Shown here piece after piece: positions 42,151 through 53,582 of a stretch of DNA of 64,000 nucleotides (the stretch's first letter is position 1; each line of letters opens with the position of its first letter). The stretch is taken from the NCBI RefSeq assembly GCF_023973825.1, contig NC_090124.1, forward strand, positions 1,977,501-2,041,500, written 5' to 3'. The notes below the pieces were generated by a model. It did no database searches and was not told the origin of the DNA. It was given only the letters and a program-made list of their open reading frames with translations. Position numbers and translations under genes: made by a program. The stretch is from Plasmodium brasilianum. Its lineage: Eukaryota; Apicomplexa; Aconoidasida; Haemosporida; Plasmodiidae.

Positions 42151-44789
42151 AATACCTCGTTCCCCCTCCTGCTCAGGTATATATTGGACCTAAACAAAAT
42201 AATTGTTGACGAATACTATTACTTGATAAACTACGTTATATTCGTCCTTTTCCTGACGACCTTGTCCTTTTTAGTATTTTTATTAGATGTACTATTTAAG
42301 CTCAACATATTTTCAAACATCATTTTCCACGTAATTATTCTTCTAATTCTCTTGTTATGTACTACGATCTTTCCTTTTAATTTCTACAAATATAAAGAGA
42401 ATAATTTTGTGTTTTCATCCCTTGTGCGAGTCCTTATGAGCGGGTATGAAGAGAATGAAAAATCGAAAGGAGGTGTTGAGGTAGTTCATCGGATGGTGCT
42501 TTCATTGGGGAAGCAGCGACACGACTGGGCAAAACGTTTTACACTATATCATAACATTGTAGCTTGACGTTATATCTTAACATTATGTGCTTTATTTTAT
42601 TTTACTCTATTTTATTTTGCTCTATTTTATTTTACTCTATTTTATTTTGCTCTATTTTATTTTACTCTATTTTATTTTGCTCTATTTTATTTTTCTCCAT
42701 TTTATTTTGCTCTATTTTATTTTGCTCTATTTTATTTTGCTCCACTTTATTTTGCTCTATTTTATTTTGCTCTATTTTATTTTGCTCTATTTTATTTTGC
42801 TCCACTTTATTTTGCTCTATTTTATTTTGCTCTATTTTATTTTGCTCTATTTTATTTTGCTCCACTTTATTTTGCTCTATTTTATTTTGCTCCACTTTAT
42901 TTTGCTCTATTTTATTTTGCTCCATTTTCTTTCATTTTTATTTTTATTTATTATTCTTATTTTTCTTTCTCCACTAAAGCGTCTTTTTAGTCAATAACGT
43001 AAATTTGTTGGATAATATTATTGGTGATATACTAACGAGTTTGTCAAAAACCTTTTCCGATGTTCAGTATTTTATTTGTTTTTTCCTGTAGGTGCAAAAT
43101 GAAGAAATAAAAAAAAAAAAAATTGTTTCAAGTTTTATTAGCACTACCAATGGCATGTCACTACACAATTATGAATTCATGTATGGGTCCATTTATATGT
43201 TTGTTCATATATTTGTTTGTTCATATATTTGTTTGTTCATATATTTGTTTGTTCATATATTTGTTTGTTCATATATTTGTTTGTTCATATATTTGTTTGT
43301 TCATATATTTGTTTGTTCATATATTTGTTTATTTATTTATATGTTTGTTCATATATTTGTTTATTTATATATGCGTATGATGTATTTACGCCTTTGTGAG
43401 CACTTAATTTTGGGCGTTATGCTTTATTTATTGTTTCCTAATATCACTATGCATTATTATATGTGTGCATAACTGGCTAACCTTTTTTTTAGGAATGGGA
43501 TGAATACAAGTGCCCAAGCTAAGTGTCCAAGTAAAATCAAAATGGGGAATTCGAAATTCGGAATTTGGAATTTGGAATTTGGAAGATTAGTTTGAAAATA
43601 TTAATACCGTTGTAATGATTCTTACTCGTTTGTATATTCGGTTGTATCACTCATACCATTCATATTATTCGTTTCTTCCTGCTTCTTCTCTTTCGCAGTA
43701 CTGGAAAGGTATATTACCCCTGTTTTCTTAGGGCTTCCCTTTTACTTGAGGTTATGCCAGTGCTTAATAAGGTATGCAGTAAAAAAAAAAAAAAAAAAAG
43801 ATTAGGAGAAATAGAAGGAGAAGTAGAAGCAAGAACAGGTTCTTTCTTTTCGCATCTCATGCTTATCATTGCAAATTATGTTTTTATTTATTTTTTTTTT
43901 TTTTGCTAGATATAATAACGAAGGAGAACGGATTCACATATACAATATGATGAAATATATGTCTGGAATAGCTATCGTGATATGTACATCCTTCAACTGG
44001 TGAACAAACAAACTGGGGCATACCGTTTTATGCCAAATGAATAGTGCACAGGACGCATATATATGTATGTGCGTGTGTATGCGTATATGTATTTATATTT
44101 ACATACTCAATGCGTATTTTTTTTTTTTTTTTTTTTTGCTGCTGCACTTTAGGGAATACTTCGGTTTGGATGTGTACACGAGCAAGATAATATTGATTTG
44201 CGCGTATGTTGTCGGGTCAACCTACATGTACATTTGGGATTTGTACTGTGACTGGGGTTTATTAAAGGAGTATAATTACCTGTTGAGGTGAGAAGAGGAA
44301 GAAATGACGTGGCATTAGCATTTGGGGAAAAAAAAAAAAAAAAAATATTGCAAACCGTGAAGGGCAAAGTTATGCAGCGACGAATCTCAGTTGATTTAAG
44401 AATATGCATTCAAATTTAAATTTTTTTTTTTTTTTTTTTTTATTTATTCGTACTTTGTATACTTATTAATTTTATATTCATTTATATGGTTTTTGTCTTT
44501 TTGCAGGAAAAGCAATAACCTGATGTACCCGCCGCATTATTACTACCTTGCGGGATTCTTAAATTTAGTAATACTCAAAAGAGAGGAGGAAAAAAAGATA
44601 AAAAAAGTCGAAAAAAAGATGAAAAAAGTCGAAAAAAAGATGAAAAAAAAAATTGATTATTCGCAAATGCGTGATACATTTCGAGTTAGTCTGTTTCATC
44701 TCAACATTCTCCTCGACTTACGTGTACCCGCCGTCTTATTATTCCTGTTTGAATAATTTACTTCATTCATTTGGTATATTTAGTATACT

Positions 44790-44833
<44 letters not shown>

Positions 44834-45674
44834 TTATTTATTTATATATATACTTATTTATATATATATTTATTTATATATATATTTATTTATATATATA
44901 TTTATTTATTTTATTTTTTTTCTTTCCCTTTTTGCCCTTTACAGATTTTCAGGCTTACGTGGGCGATTACCATCATGCCAGTTACCATCTTCGAAAATAA
45001 GGTATTCACAATACAGTGGAAAAGGAAAATTATAAAATTTTACAAAACGCTTATTTCGCCCCTTTTGACATGACTTACTTGTTTCGTATTTGTTTTTATA
45101 TAATTGCATTTATTAATATAACTTTGCAATTTATTTTATTCATTTGATTTTTATTTTACCTTTTTACTTTAACAGGAAATAAATACCTTCTTGATAACCT
45201 TTTTCTTAATGTTCATTGAAGTCTTAAGAAGATCAATAGTACTATTTTCTATTTTTTTATTTTTTTTTATTTTACCATTTCATATTATATTTGTGGGCAA
45301 TACACATAATGTTAACAGCTTTGTGAAACGTTTCCCTGGCTTTTAGAGTGTGTATGTTCAGTGATACACTCATGTGTGTGTGTGTGTGTATGTCTTTGTG
45401 TGTGTGCGTATGTATGCATATGTATATATATGCACGTACGTGCGTACCAAGCGTTGTGCGATAAATACCTCTTCTTTCCCTTTACAGTGGATGTGCTTTC
45501 GACTCGAGAATGAACATGTTACAAACGCGTCTAGATATAGAGCCATATTATGGGTACAGAAGACACGCAAAATAAATTCGAAAAAGTTAAGCAGTTATAT
45601 TCTTCACGTTGTCTCCTTTTTCACGTTTCCTCCTATCGCAGGTACCAAAGGTATCGAAGACGAAGAAGTTTTGA
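40688..45674 (+). CDS. SPX-EXS phosphate exporter (XPR1/SYG1/PHO1 family), 13 exons
   Basis: Exons: 40688-41272, 41563-41888, 42177-42443, 42981-43091, 43493-43530, 43699-43771, 43910-43999, 44153-44287, 44507-44567, 44945-45001, 45176-45238, 45488-45553, 45642-45674 (634 aa, all phases consistent). The N-terminal SPX domain (inositol pyrophosphate sensor) begins MKFAEKLKHLKVKSWEDKYI, with its closing helix LNVLSVYKILKKKNKKE-like. Membrane helices follow in exons 2-3 (GILYILCGILITLIIN, YLINYVIFVLFLTTL). The EXS domain is unmistakable: GLPFYLRLCQCLIRY, GSTYMYIWDLYCDWGLL, YPPHYYYLAGFLN, IFRLTWAITIMPV, and EVLRRSIWMCFRLENEHVTN. In other eukaryotes these proteins export inorganic phosphate at the plasma membrane or endomembranes. 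Exon 5 is the least certain (donor GTGCAA before it, weak similarity). Introns 3 and 4 hold minisatellites. The frame begins with GTG upstream, so the first ATG, which starts the SPX motif, is the start. Confidence 0.93.
42590..42930. repeat. 15-bp TATTTTATTTTGCTC array in intron 3 of the SPX-EXS gene
   Basis: The unit TATTTTATTTTGCTC (variants ACTC, CCAC) repeats about 22 times between the exon 3 donor (42444) and exon 4 acceptor (42980). The 15-bp step leaves long spurious frames (SILFC and EQNKI cycles) on both strands. Confidence 0.92.
43195..43345. repeat. 16-bp TATATTTGTTTGTTCA array in intron 4 of the SPX-EXS gene
   Basis: TTCA recurs at about 43204, 43220, 43236 and 43252 with a 16-bp step, about nine copies, degrading into TTTATTTATTTATATG. 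It lies inside the intron 43092-43492. Confidence 0.9.
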
Positions 45675-46395
45675 GCCACTTGTCCCCCCCCCCCATCATA
45701 TGCCTCCACATTTTCTTATTTTGTTTTGCGCTATTTTATTTTGCCTTATTTTATGTTACCTTTTTTTTTTTTTTTTTTTTTTTTTTACGTTCCTTACCGC
45801 TTCCCACTGCCGCATTTGTCGTCCTCATTTTTTAAATCATTTTAAACAAACTGTTATTAACATACCGCAAAATATTTCGATTTTTTATTTTTTTTTTATT
45901 ATTATTCAAAAAAAGTGTACTGTTTGACACAATTATGGACATTCACTTAGATGGAGCAAATATATGAACAAGAAGAAATGACGAAACTTTTAAAAGCATG
46001 CACGTGAAAATGTGAAGTCGTATTAAAAAGGGAAAAGCGTTAGAGCTATGATTGGCATCGTTGGTATCGTTCGAAGCCATACACACATATGCATGTAAGT
46101 GCGACCTCGAAATTGCGTTAGCATGGCGTAGTTGTTGAACAAACCACTGAAGGGGGGGGTTATAAAGTCAATCTTTTTCAATTAGTTTGAATACTCAATG
46201 GAGAAAAGCTATTATAGGATAGGTAGATCATATTTATTAGAAGTTCGTGTACTGACAACTAAACTCAAGAAAAAGGTAGGCTACCCTTGTGGTATCGCAC
46301 TGCCATATTGTTTTGGTTCATCTCAATTTTACTGCTTTATGGGTCTTTCGTACATATTTCCAACTTTTAGTTAGTTGTTCCAATGTAATAGTGCT
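45675..46395. other. Convergent intergenic region between SPX-EXS gene and UROD
   Basis: Contains the 3' ends of both genes, with a poly-T at about 45760-45787. No other coding signal is seen. Confidence 0.65.
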
Positions 46396-47991
46396 TTACA
46401 CCCTGTTCTTATCCGTGTGCATCTCTTTTCCAGCCCTCTTCACTGTATCAATAAACGCATGTACATTTTCAATTCTAGAGTTAGGTAACACACCATGGCC
46501 TAGGTTAGCAATATATTTATTAGTGTAACTAATCTTGTCAATCATAGCTTCTGTGTATTTTTGAACAAGTTTTTCATCATCAAGAAGGAGAATGTTTGGG
46601 TCTAAGGCCCCTTGTATTATAATTTTATTTTTAAATAAATTATAGTAAAACTGTGAATGGTTGTTTGCCAACTGTTTATGTGTAATGGATAATACGTCGA
46701 TATTAATTTCATTAATATCTTCATGAAAATTATCTTTAACAAATAGAATTATATAAGTGTTAGGTCTATGTTTCTTAACTAGCTGAATGACTTTATTTAT
46801 ATAATATAAACTAAATTCTTTGAAACGATCTTTATCAACAATATCTGCGTTACTGTCAAAAATTTGAATTATATCTGCTCCACTATCTATTTGATTAATT
46901 AAATGATTAGCACATATATTAGTCAATATATGTAACATCTTATGTGCATCATTAGGTTTTCCATAGATTAATTTTAAACTCTCTTCATATGTCTTTTTAT
47001 TATTTTTTGTTAAATATGTAAATAAAGTGAAAGGAGAACCAACGAATCCTAGGATAGGTACCGAGTTATTAATTTTCTTTTTAGTTAAATTTATAGAGTC
47101 ATAAACATAATGTAGATTTTCTATTACTTCCGGTATATTTAAATTCAATTTTGTAAACTCATCATATGTAAAAATTTCTTTGTTAAGTACTGGACCAATA
47201 TTTTCAATAAATTCTATCTGGATACCCATTGCTACAAATATTATTAAAATATCTGAGAATATCACCAACATATCACATGCAAATCTTTTCAAAGGAAATA
47301 TACTAACCTCTGATGATAACTCAGGATCATAACACATTTCGAGAAATCCATATTTTTTTCTAAATAACAAATACTCAGGTAAATACCTTCCTGCTTGACG
47401 CATCAACCAGAAGGGGATCATTTCCATTTCTTTTCCTTTTTCCTTATTTTCTATTACTCTTAGGATTAGGTCGTTCTTTGGTCTTCCGTACTCTGCTCAA
47501 TTATGAAAAAAAAAAAAAAAAAAAAAAAAAAGAAAAGAAGGAAACACGTAAATGTACAAGGAAAACTATGTAATAGTCAATGATACAGCGTGCATAATAT
47601 TGAAGGGAGGAGAAAAAAGGTAAAATAAAGGGGTAAGAGTAGCAAAAGAGCAAAGTAAAAGGATTACTCCGCTGAAACAATATAGTTTAATGGGGGGATT
47701 ATTTTATTTTATTTTTTTTTTTTTTGCACAGATCACGCACTGCTATACGTACACATTAGTACGTATACATGAATTTATATATCTTGTTACACACATCGTT
47801 TGTGCTTTCTTATTTTTGGACCTACTTGGATACGTTAAATTTGCAGGTCTGGTGTATACTTCTTCAGTGCCATGCATGTGGTTATTCGTAGTGGATGAGA
47901 TCATTGTTGAGTTCAATTTTTTTTTATTCAAGGGATGAGCAATTATATGAAGCAAAAAAAGGAACCATCCAAACAAGAAATGTTTAGGCAT
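46396..47991 (-). CDS. UROD: Uroporphyrinogen III decarboxylase, apicoplast-type leader, two exons
   Basis: Exons 47763-47991 and 46396-47492 (441 aa) join as ATAC|GTACTA to GAGCAG|AGTACG, phase 1. UROD removes the four acetate carboxyls of uroporphyrinogen III to give coproporphyrinogen III; in malaria parasites this haem step is placed in the apicoplast. Exon 1 supplies a signal peptide (MPKHFLFGWFLFLLHIIAHP) and a basic Ser/Thr/Asn-rich transit-like stretch. Exon 2 carries YGRPKNDLILRVIE, then MRQAGRYLPEY (107-117), VIFSDIL with the catalytic-type Asp at 157, ILGFVGSPFTLFTYL, IIQGALDPNILLL and YIANLGHGVLPNSRIENVH near the C-terminus. The length excluding the leader is close to the usual ~360 aa. 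The exact intron 1 borders are my best fit; the acceptor could also lie four bases upstream. The gene is divergent from the RING gene. Confidence 0.95.
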
Positions 47992-48473
47992 TGTTTTGTT
48001 TTGAAAAGTAAAACAAAACAATGAAAAATTACTTTGCGACGAAACAGAATAACGAAAAAAAAAAAAAAAAAAAAAAAATGTTACTTAAAATGGCATAAAA
48101 TCAATGTAAACCCAAATAAATTGTGCCAATACACATGGAAGTTATAAGGGCCGTTTTTTCCCCACACCCTCTATAAAGTTGTACCTTGTATGGACAATCT
48201 TCTACTTGTGCTTGTACTTGCAACTCACGGCTAATTCATTTAAAATTTAATATAAAAAGTGAAAGGATTGAAAAAAAAATTTCTTATTTTATTTTTTTTT
48301 TTTTTTGGTTACTCTGCAAAAAAGTAGGAAATAATATCTTTAAAATAATTAAGGAAAAAATATTGTAGAATTTTATTTGTATAAGGAGTATAAATAGATA
48401 TGCGTTCTTGTGAGGGCGTAATTGCGAAAGCACTTGCATATGTAAGTACGGCAACATGCAAGTAAACAAGGAC

Positions 48474-48517
<44 letters not shown>

Positions 48518-49513
48518 GTAGTGTACTACTCCCTACAAAGGGAACAAAAAAAAAAAAAATTATACCTGTGTTTCTCCGTTTTGCACGCGCATTTTTTTTT
48601 TGCTTGGATTAATCATATTGTGAGAAAAAAAAAAAAAAAAAAAAAAATGCAGCATGCCTTGGGCTTATTTTATAAACATGTTTTTGCTTTCGTGCGTACA
48701 TGTGCATATTGACGTAAACATTTACATATACGTATGCGGTGACATATAAATTTGCATATGAATATACATATACTTATATATAAACATATATATAAACATA
48801 TATATACACATATATATAAACATATATATACACATATATATAAACATATATATACACATATATATACACATATATATACACATATATATACACATATATA
48901 TACACATATATATACACATATACATATACATATATATACACATATACATATACATACACATATACATACACATATACATATACATATACATATACATAAA
49001 TGTTTACATTCACAATTACAATTTTGTCCTTATAAAATTGCGAAATTTTTGAGAACATACAGAAGTACATACATACTTACGTACGCACGTACATATATAC
49101 ACATATATATATTTGTATGTAACATTAATTTATATGTGTATTTATATTTATGTATAAAAGTATGCTTATGTATTATAATTGCGCAGCCTTACGTTTTATC
49201 CCTTCGCTTATTTGTTCTCCAACCCCCAAGATTCTTAACCTTGGTAGTTAAACAATTTTAGTACGTTCATGAGTGTTATTGTCCGGAGGAATCATGGTCA
49301 TGTTAAATATATAGAAATGATATTAAGCAAAAATAACGGAAATAAAAGCAGGAAAAAGAACAAAAATAGAGGAGAAATAGCGGCAGAGTAGAAGCGAAAT
49401 ATAGAAAAAAAAAGTCAGCAGTTTTTTATTTCACTGCTTGAAAGATAAGTTGCTCTTTAAGGCATATTTTCATTTTGACCAAATGAGCTCATTTTACGTG
49501 CTCAAATCGATTT

Positions 49514-49544
<31 letters not shown>

Positions 49545-49742
49545 TGAGTGCTAAGAAAAACAAGGAAGCCCAAACAAATTAAAATAAGAATCGGAAGAAT
49601 CGGAAGAAGAGGAAGAAGAGGAAGAAGAGGAAGAAGCGGAAGAAGAGGAAGAAGCGGAAGAAGAGGAAGAAGCGGAAGAAGCGGAAGAAGAGGAAGAAGC
49701 GGAAGAAAAGGAAGAAGAGGAAGAAAAGGAAGAAGGAGAAAA
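47992..49742. other. Divergent intergenic region between UROD and the RING gene
   Basis: Includes poly-A runs (48057-48078), an (AT)n run at 48478-48511, and a TA/CA-rich tandem at 48770-48990 (ACATATATATAAACATATAT and ACACATATATAT units) that creates long spurious Ile/Tyr/His and Met/Tyr frames. At 49590-49740 there is a GAAGAGGAAGAAGCG-type tract just before the RING gene ATG. No exon apart from these is visible. Confidence 0.7.
49585..49742. repeat. GAAGAG/GAAGCG microsatellite in the 5' leader of the RING gene
   Basis: A purine-rich trinucleotide tract reading GRRGR/SGRRG in the frame of the downstream gene and running open into its ATG. The upstream frame has no ATG (it would need GTG), so I treat it as 5' leader. 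Confidence 0.8.
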
Positions 49743-51146
49743 ATGAATACCGATTTGGACGATGAGAGCATTAATGGTGCAGCAAAACGTTTTTATCGCC
49801 TTCGTATCGAAGGAGTTATGTATGTGTGCATATGCATGTGGTGTGTGTATATTCCCTTGTGTGTAAATATATGTATTGTGTATATGTACATCTAGTGTGT
49901 TTGCTCATTCACCTGTACCAGTTCATGCGCTCGTCTTTTTTTTTCTTTTTTCCCCCCTCCCTTCCTATCTCCCCATGCAGGCAATTACTTCCAATTGAAC
50001 AACACGGAAACAGTAATATTTCGGTACTTTACGATGATGTTATACTTGCTGCTAATTCTATGTATCCTATCGCTAATCGTAATGAGCGTATATTACTTTC
50101 ATGTAACATGTGAAGAGTGTGATTATTATAACAGGGTATTGGTTATAGGAATATTAATAAAAAATATTGGACATATAAATTTAACTATAATAAGAGTAAA
50201 AAGAAGAAGTGAAATAGAAGAGAATGAAAGATTAAGAAGTATAATGGTAGCATTAGTCCAAATATTTAACTCATTAACTTTTGTTTTAGCTTTATTGTCT
50301 TTATACTTATTGCATTTTTATAAAAATGTATGTTCGTCAAATACCTTATCATTAAAATTGATAAGAATATATTATTATTTTACCATAACTTTATACTTTA
50401 TTCCTTTATTATTTTATATATCTCTTGGTTTGTTTCTGTCTATTATTATTTGTATTATGATAAATTTTTCAGTAGATGAAAATGACCGTATACCAACCCC
50501 AGAAAATATTATAAATAAATTACAAGTAGTTAAATATAAAGATATAGAATACATTTATAAAAAGACAAAAAAGAACAAAAGAAGTAAAAAGTACATTAAG
50601 AAACCTTCTTTTGAAATGATATTTGACAAAGTAAAAAGTGTAATTAGACATAAAGGCAATAAGCAAAAAGAGAAAGAAAAAGAAAAAGAAAAAGAAAAAA
50701 ATATATATATACATGTTAACAGTAAAGACTCAAACAACATTGGTGATGATGACAACTTACAAGAAATGCTAAAACCGCTTAACGTAGATATGCAAAATGA
50801 AAGAGGTGCCTACAGTGCTAGTGATTACAATAGAAGACGAACGCAAGAATATTTAAATGGCGGCAGCAGCAGCAACGGTAACAACAGCGGAAATAACGCC
50901 AGTACCAGCAGCTTCAACAGCAGAGGTAACACTATTAATGCCGAAATTCCAAGTGAAAATGAAGATGTTTGTTCAATTTGTATGATGAATTATATAAGTA
51001 ACGATAATATTATGATCATGCCCTGTGATAAAAGGCATTTTTTCCATGTTAACTGCTTAACGAAGTGGCTGTATAAAAGTCAAGTTTGCCCTATCTGTAG
51101 AACAAATATAGTTAACTGTGTTAATTCTAAGAATGACCTCGTTTGA
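49743..51146 (+). CDS. Membrane-anchored RING-H2 finger protein, probable E3 ubiquitin ligase
   Basis: Exons 49743-49803 and 49981-51146 (408 aa) join at phase 1 (CTTC|GTATCG to ATGCAG|GCAATT); a donor GTGCAG at about 49779 is an in-phase alternative. Hydrophobic spans at about residues 39-61 (MLYLLLILCILSLIVMSVYY), 108-133 and 150-185 (the last long enough for two helices) give three or four membrane passes. A basic Lys-rich cytosolic part follows, then a Ser/Gly/Asn-rich linker. The C-terminal RING (about 351-394) reads CSIC, PCDKRHFFHVNC, then CPICR; the central loop has C-x3-H where many RING-H2 domains have C-x-H, a spacing seen in some other membrane RING ligases. It probably ubiquitinates targets at the ER or another endomembrane; the substrate is unknown. 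It converges on ZMYND10. Confidence 0.88.
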
Positions 51147-51181
51147 TGATGTAAGCAACGGTCCACCTTACCAAGTGCTTA

Positions 51182-51224
<43 letters not shown>

Positions 51225-52000
51225 GCATATATAAATATATATATAAATGCATATGTAAATATACACATAAATGCATATATGAATGTACATGTACATGAAC
51301 TGCATTTATGTGAACCTTAGCGTTAACCGCATTAAAACTCGATGTATCCACTCTCCTACTTCCAGTACTGTGAATGTTATTTTTGAAGTTTTTTTTTTTT
51401 ATATTTTCTTTTCTTTTTATTATTATTTATGAATAAAATTGTGCACAGTGTAAGATGATTATATATCACATTCTTAATGAACACATTTTTATGATTTTTC
51501 TATTTTTGCATTGTTTCTTTATGTGATATGTGTCCTTTTTTTTATTTGCTTTTTTAATTAAAGAGAGAGAAGGGGCAATAAGCGTAATTACATTTTTAAG
51601 TATAAATTGTTCATGTTTTTTCAAGTAGAACTGTCACTGGTTAAAATTTACTTCATCATTTACATTATATCATTTCTTTTGTGCATTCCACATATATTTA
51701 TGTATTTTAGTTCAGTGGTGAAATGAATGTTCCCATACAAACGTATACATAAATATAAATATATGTAAATATATATATATATATATATATACAAATACAT
51801 AAACAAATATACATAGATACATATATATATATATGCACATTTTTCCTTCTCGTCAAATTTTGAAAAGCATTTTCCCATATTTTCCTGTTGCACTAATTTT
51901 TTCAGTTTTTTTTTAAATAAATAAAAAATACATCTTTTTCATTTAAAAAAGTACATGTAGAACGTACTTCATCTTGTTTTTGTTGAAACACTTTTTGAAA
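51147..52000. other. Convergent intergenic region between RING gene and ZMYND10
   Basis: Contains (AT)n runs at 51187-51222 and 51768-51792 and poly-T tracts. No coding sequence is seen. Confidence 0.65.
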
Positions 52001-53551
52001 TCATTCGGCACTTGAGCAAACCTCTCTGTGGTTAAACCAGTCCTTCATCTGAGTAAGGATGCAGACATATATACCATTTGTAACGTATAATATATAATTT
52101 GTAATATATAATTTGTAATATATAATTTGTAATATATAATTTGTAATATATAATTTGTAATATATAATTTGTAATATATAATTTGTAATATATAATTTGT
52201 AATTTATAATATATAATATATAATATGTAGTTTATAATTTATAATTTTTTTTTTTTTCATTTTTTCCTGTTTTACGCAAAACTGCATATTCTTATGTTTT
52301 AAATAAATACCTGGCATTCTTTCGAGCAATAGTAAATTCGTTTGCACTGGGAACATTGCAATTCAGCCTATATAAAGAAAAAAAAAAAAGGAAGAAAAGT
52401 GACAACTGATACAGTATATTGCCGTATTGTGTTACTCCTAGTTATGATACTAGTTTTATTTGTGTAAAGATTAGCGTTATGTTATTGTAACATTTAACTC
52501 AGTAGTACAACCAAAAAAAAAAAAAAAAAAAAGAAAAAGAAAAAGAAAAAGAAAAATCAATGTACACTATTTTTTTTTTTTTTTTTTTGAATTACGTTTT
52601 CCTTGCAAATGTTGCAAAGGTAAAGATCGTCAAAAATTGCCTCTTCTCCTTCGTTACACTCAGTTTTTTTTTCTTGTTCATCGTTTTCTTTAGAATTTCT
52701 ATTGTTTTCTTAAATAATAAAAAGAAAAAAGATTATTTTGTAATTTTTTTGGCGTTTTGCATAAATTAGACAACAGTGCGTGCAGGCTTGTTTTTTTTTT
52801 TTTTTTTTTTTTTTTTAGTTCTTAAGTATACTTGTGTTAATCTGTTGGTCAACCTCGTAAATGGATAAGTACATATCTGATATATTCCTTAAAACATCCT
52901 TCTCAATTGTTATATTATTTAATAAGGATATTATTTTTTTTTTGTTTTTCAACATGTCACTTTTTATTTCGTCAAAAATTTCGGGCACCTAGCCAAAATG
53001 ATCATAATTTGGTATGCTGGGAATATGGCTCTTTAATTTTATTCGGTTTTGTTTTGTTCTGCTTCATGTTATACTGTTTTATTTTATTCTATTTTATTTT
53101 ATTCTATTTTATTCTATTTTATTTATTTATCTATTTATTTATCTATTTATTTATTTATTTATTTATTTATCTATTTATCTATTTATTTATTTATTTATCT
53201 ATTTATTTATTTATCTATTTATCTATTTATTTATTTATTTATTTATTCATTTTATTTTTTTATTTTTTTATTTGTTAAGGTTCTTACCACATCGATAATT
53301 AGATAAGAATTTTTGTTTTCAGGGAACACACTTTTTGATATGTACAAATGCTGAAATGTTTAGGAAATTTGTGTTAAAATTTTACTTTCTTTAAGATTAA
53401 TTTTCGTACTATTTTGTTTCATTTTTTATTCTGTTTTGTTTTGTTTTACTTCTATAAATGTGTGCAGCGTTTTCATAGGAGGTAGCTGTTCATGCAAACT
53501 TTCGTTCATGTATTTCCTGAGCTGTTCAGGTAAAATGAAAAAAAAAAAAAT

Positions 53552-53582
<31 letters not shown>

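Noticed and set aside
42564..42997. Two plus frames of Ile/Leu/Phe/Cys repeats and a minus EQNKI frame
   Set aside because: They lie in intron 3 of the SPX-EXS gene and are the 15-bp array.
1429..43345. Possible CRISPR-like arrays (short regular repeats)
   Set aside because: Units are contiguous without unique spacers, in a eukaryotic genome; they are minisatellites.
43493..43525. Alternative reading EWDEYKCPS for exon 5 of the SPX-EXS gene
   Set aside because: It resembles the human ELKWDESKG segment, but it meets a stop and no donor there fits the phase needed for exon 6; the NGMNTSAQAK reading links both sides in phase.
48752..49261. Frames of Ile/His/Tyr and Met/Tyr repeats
   Set aside because: TA/CA dinucleotide-rich tandem in the UROD/RING intergenic region.
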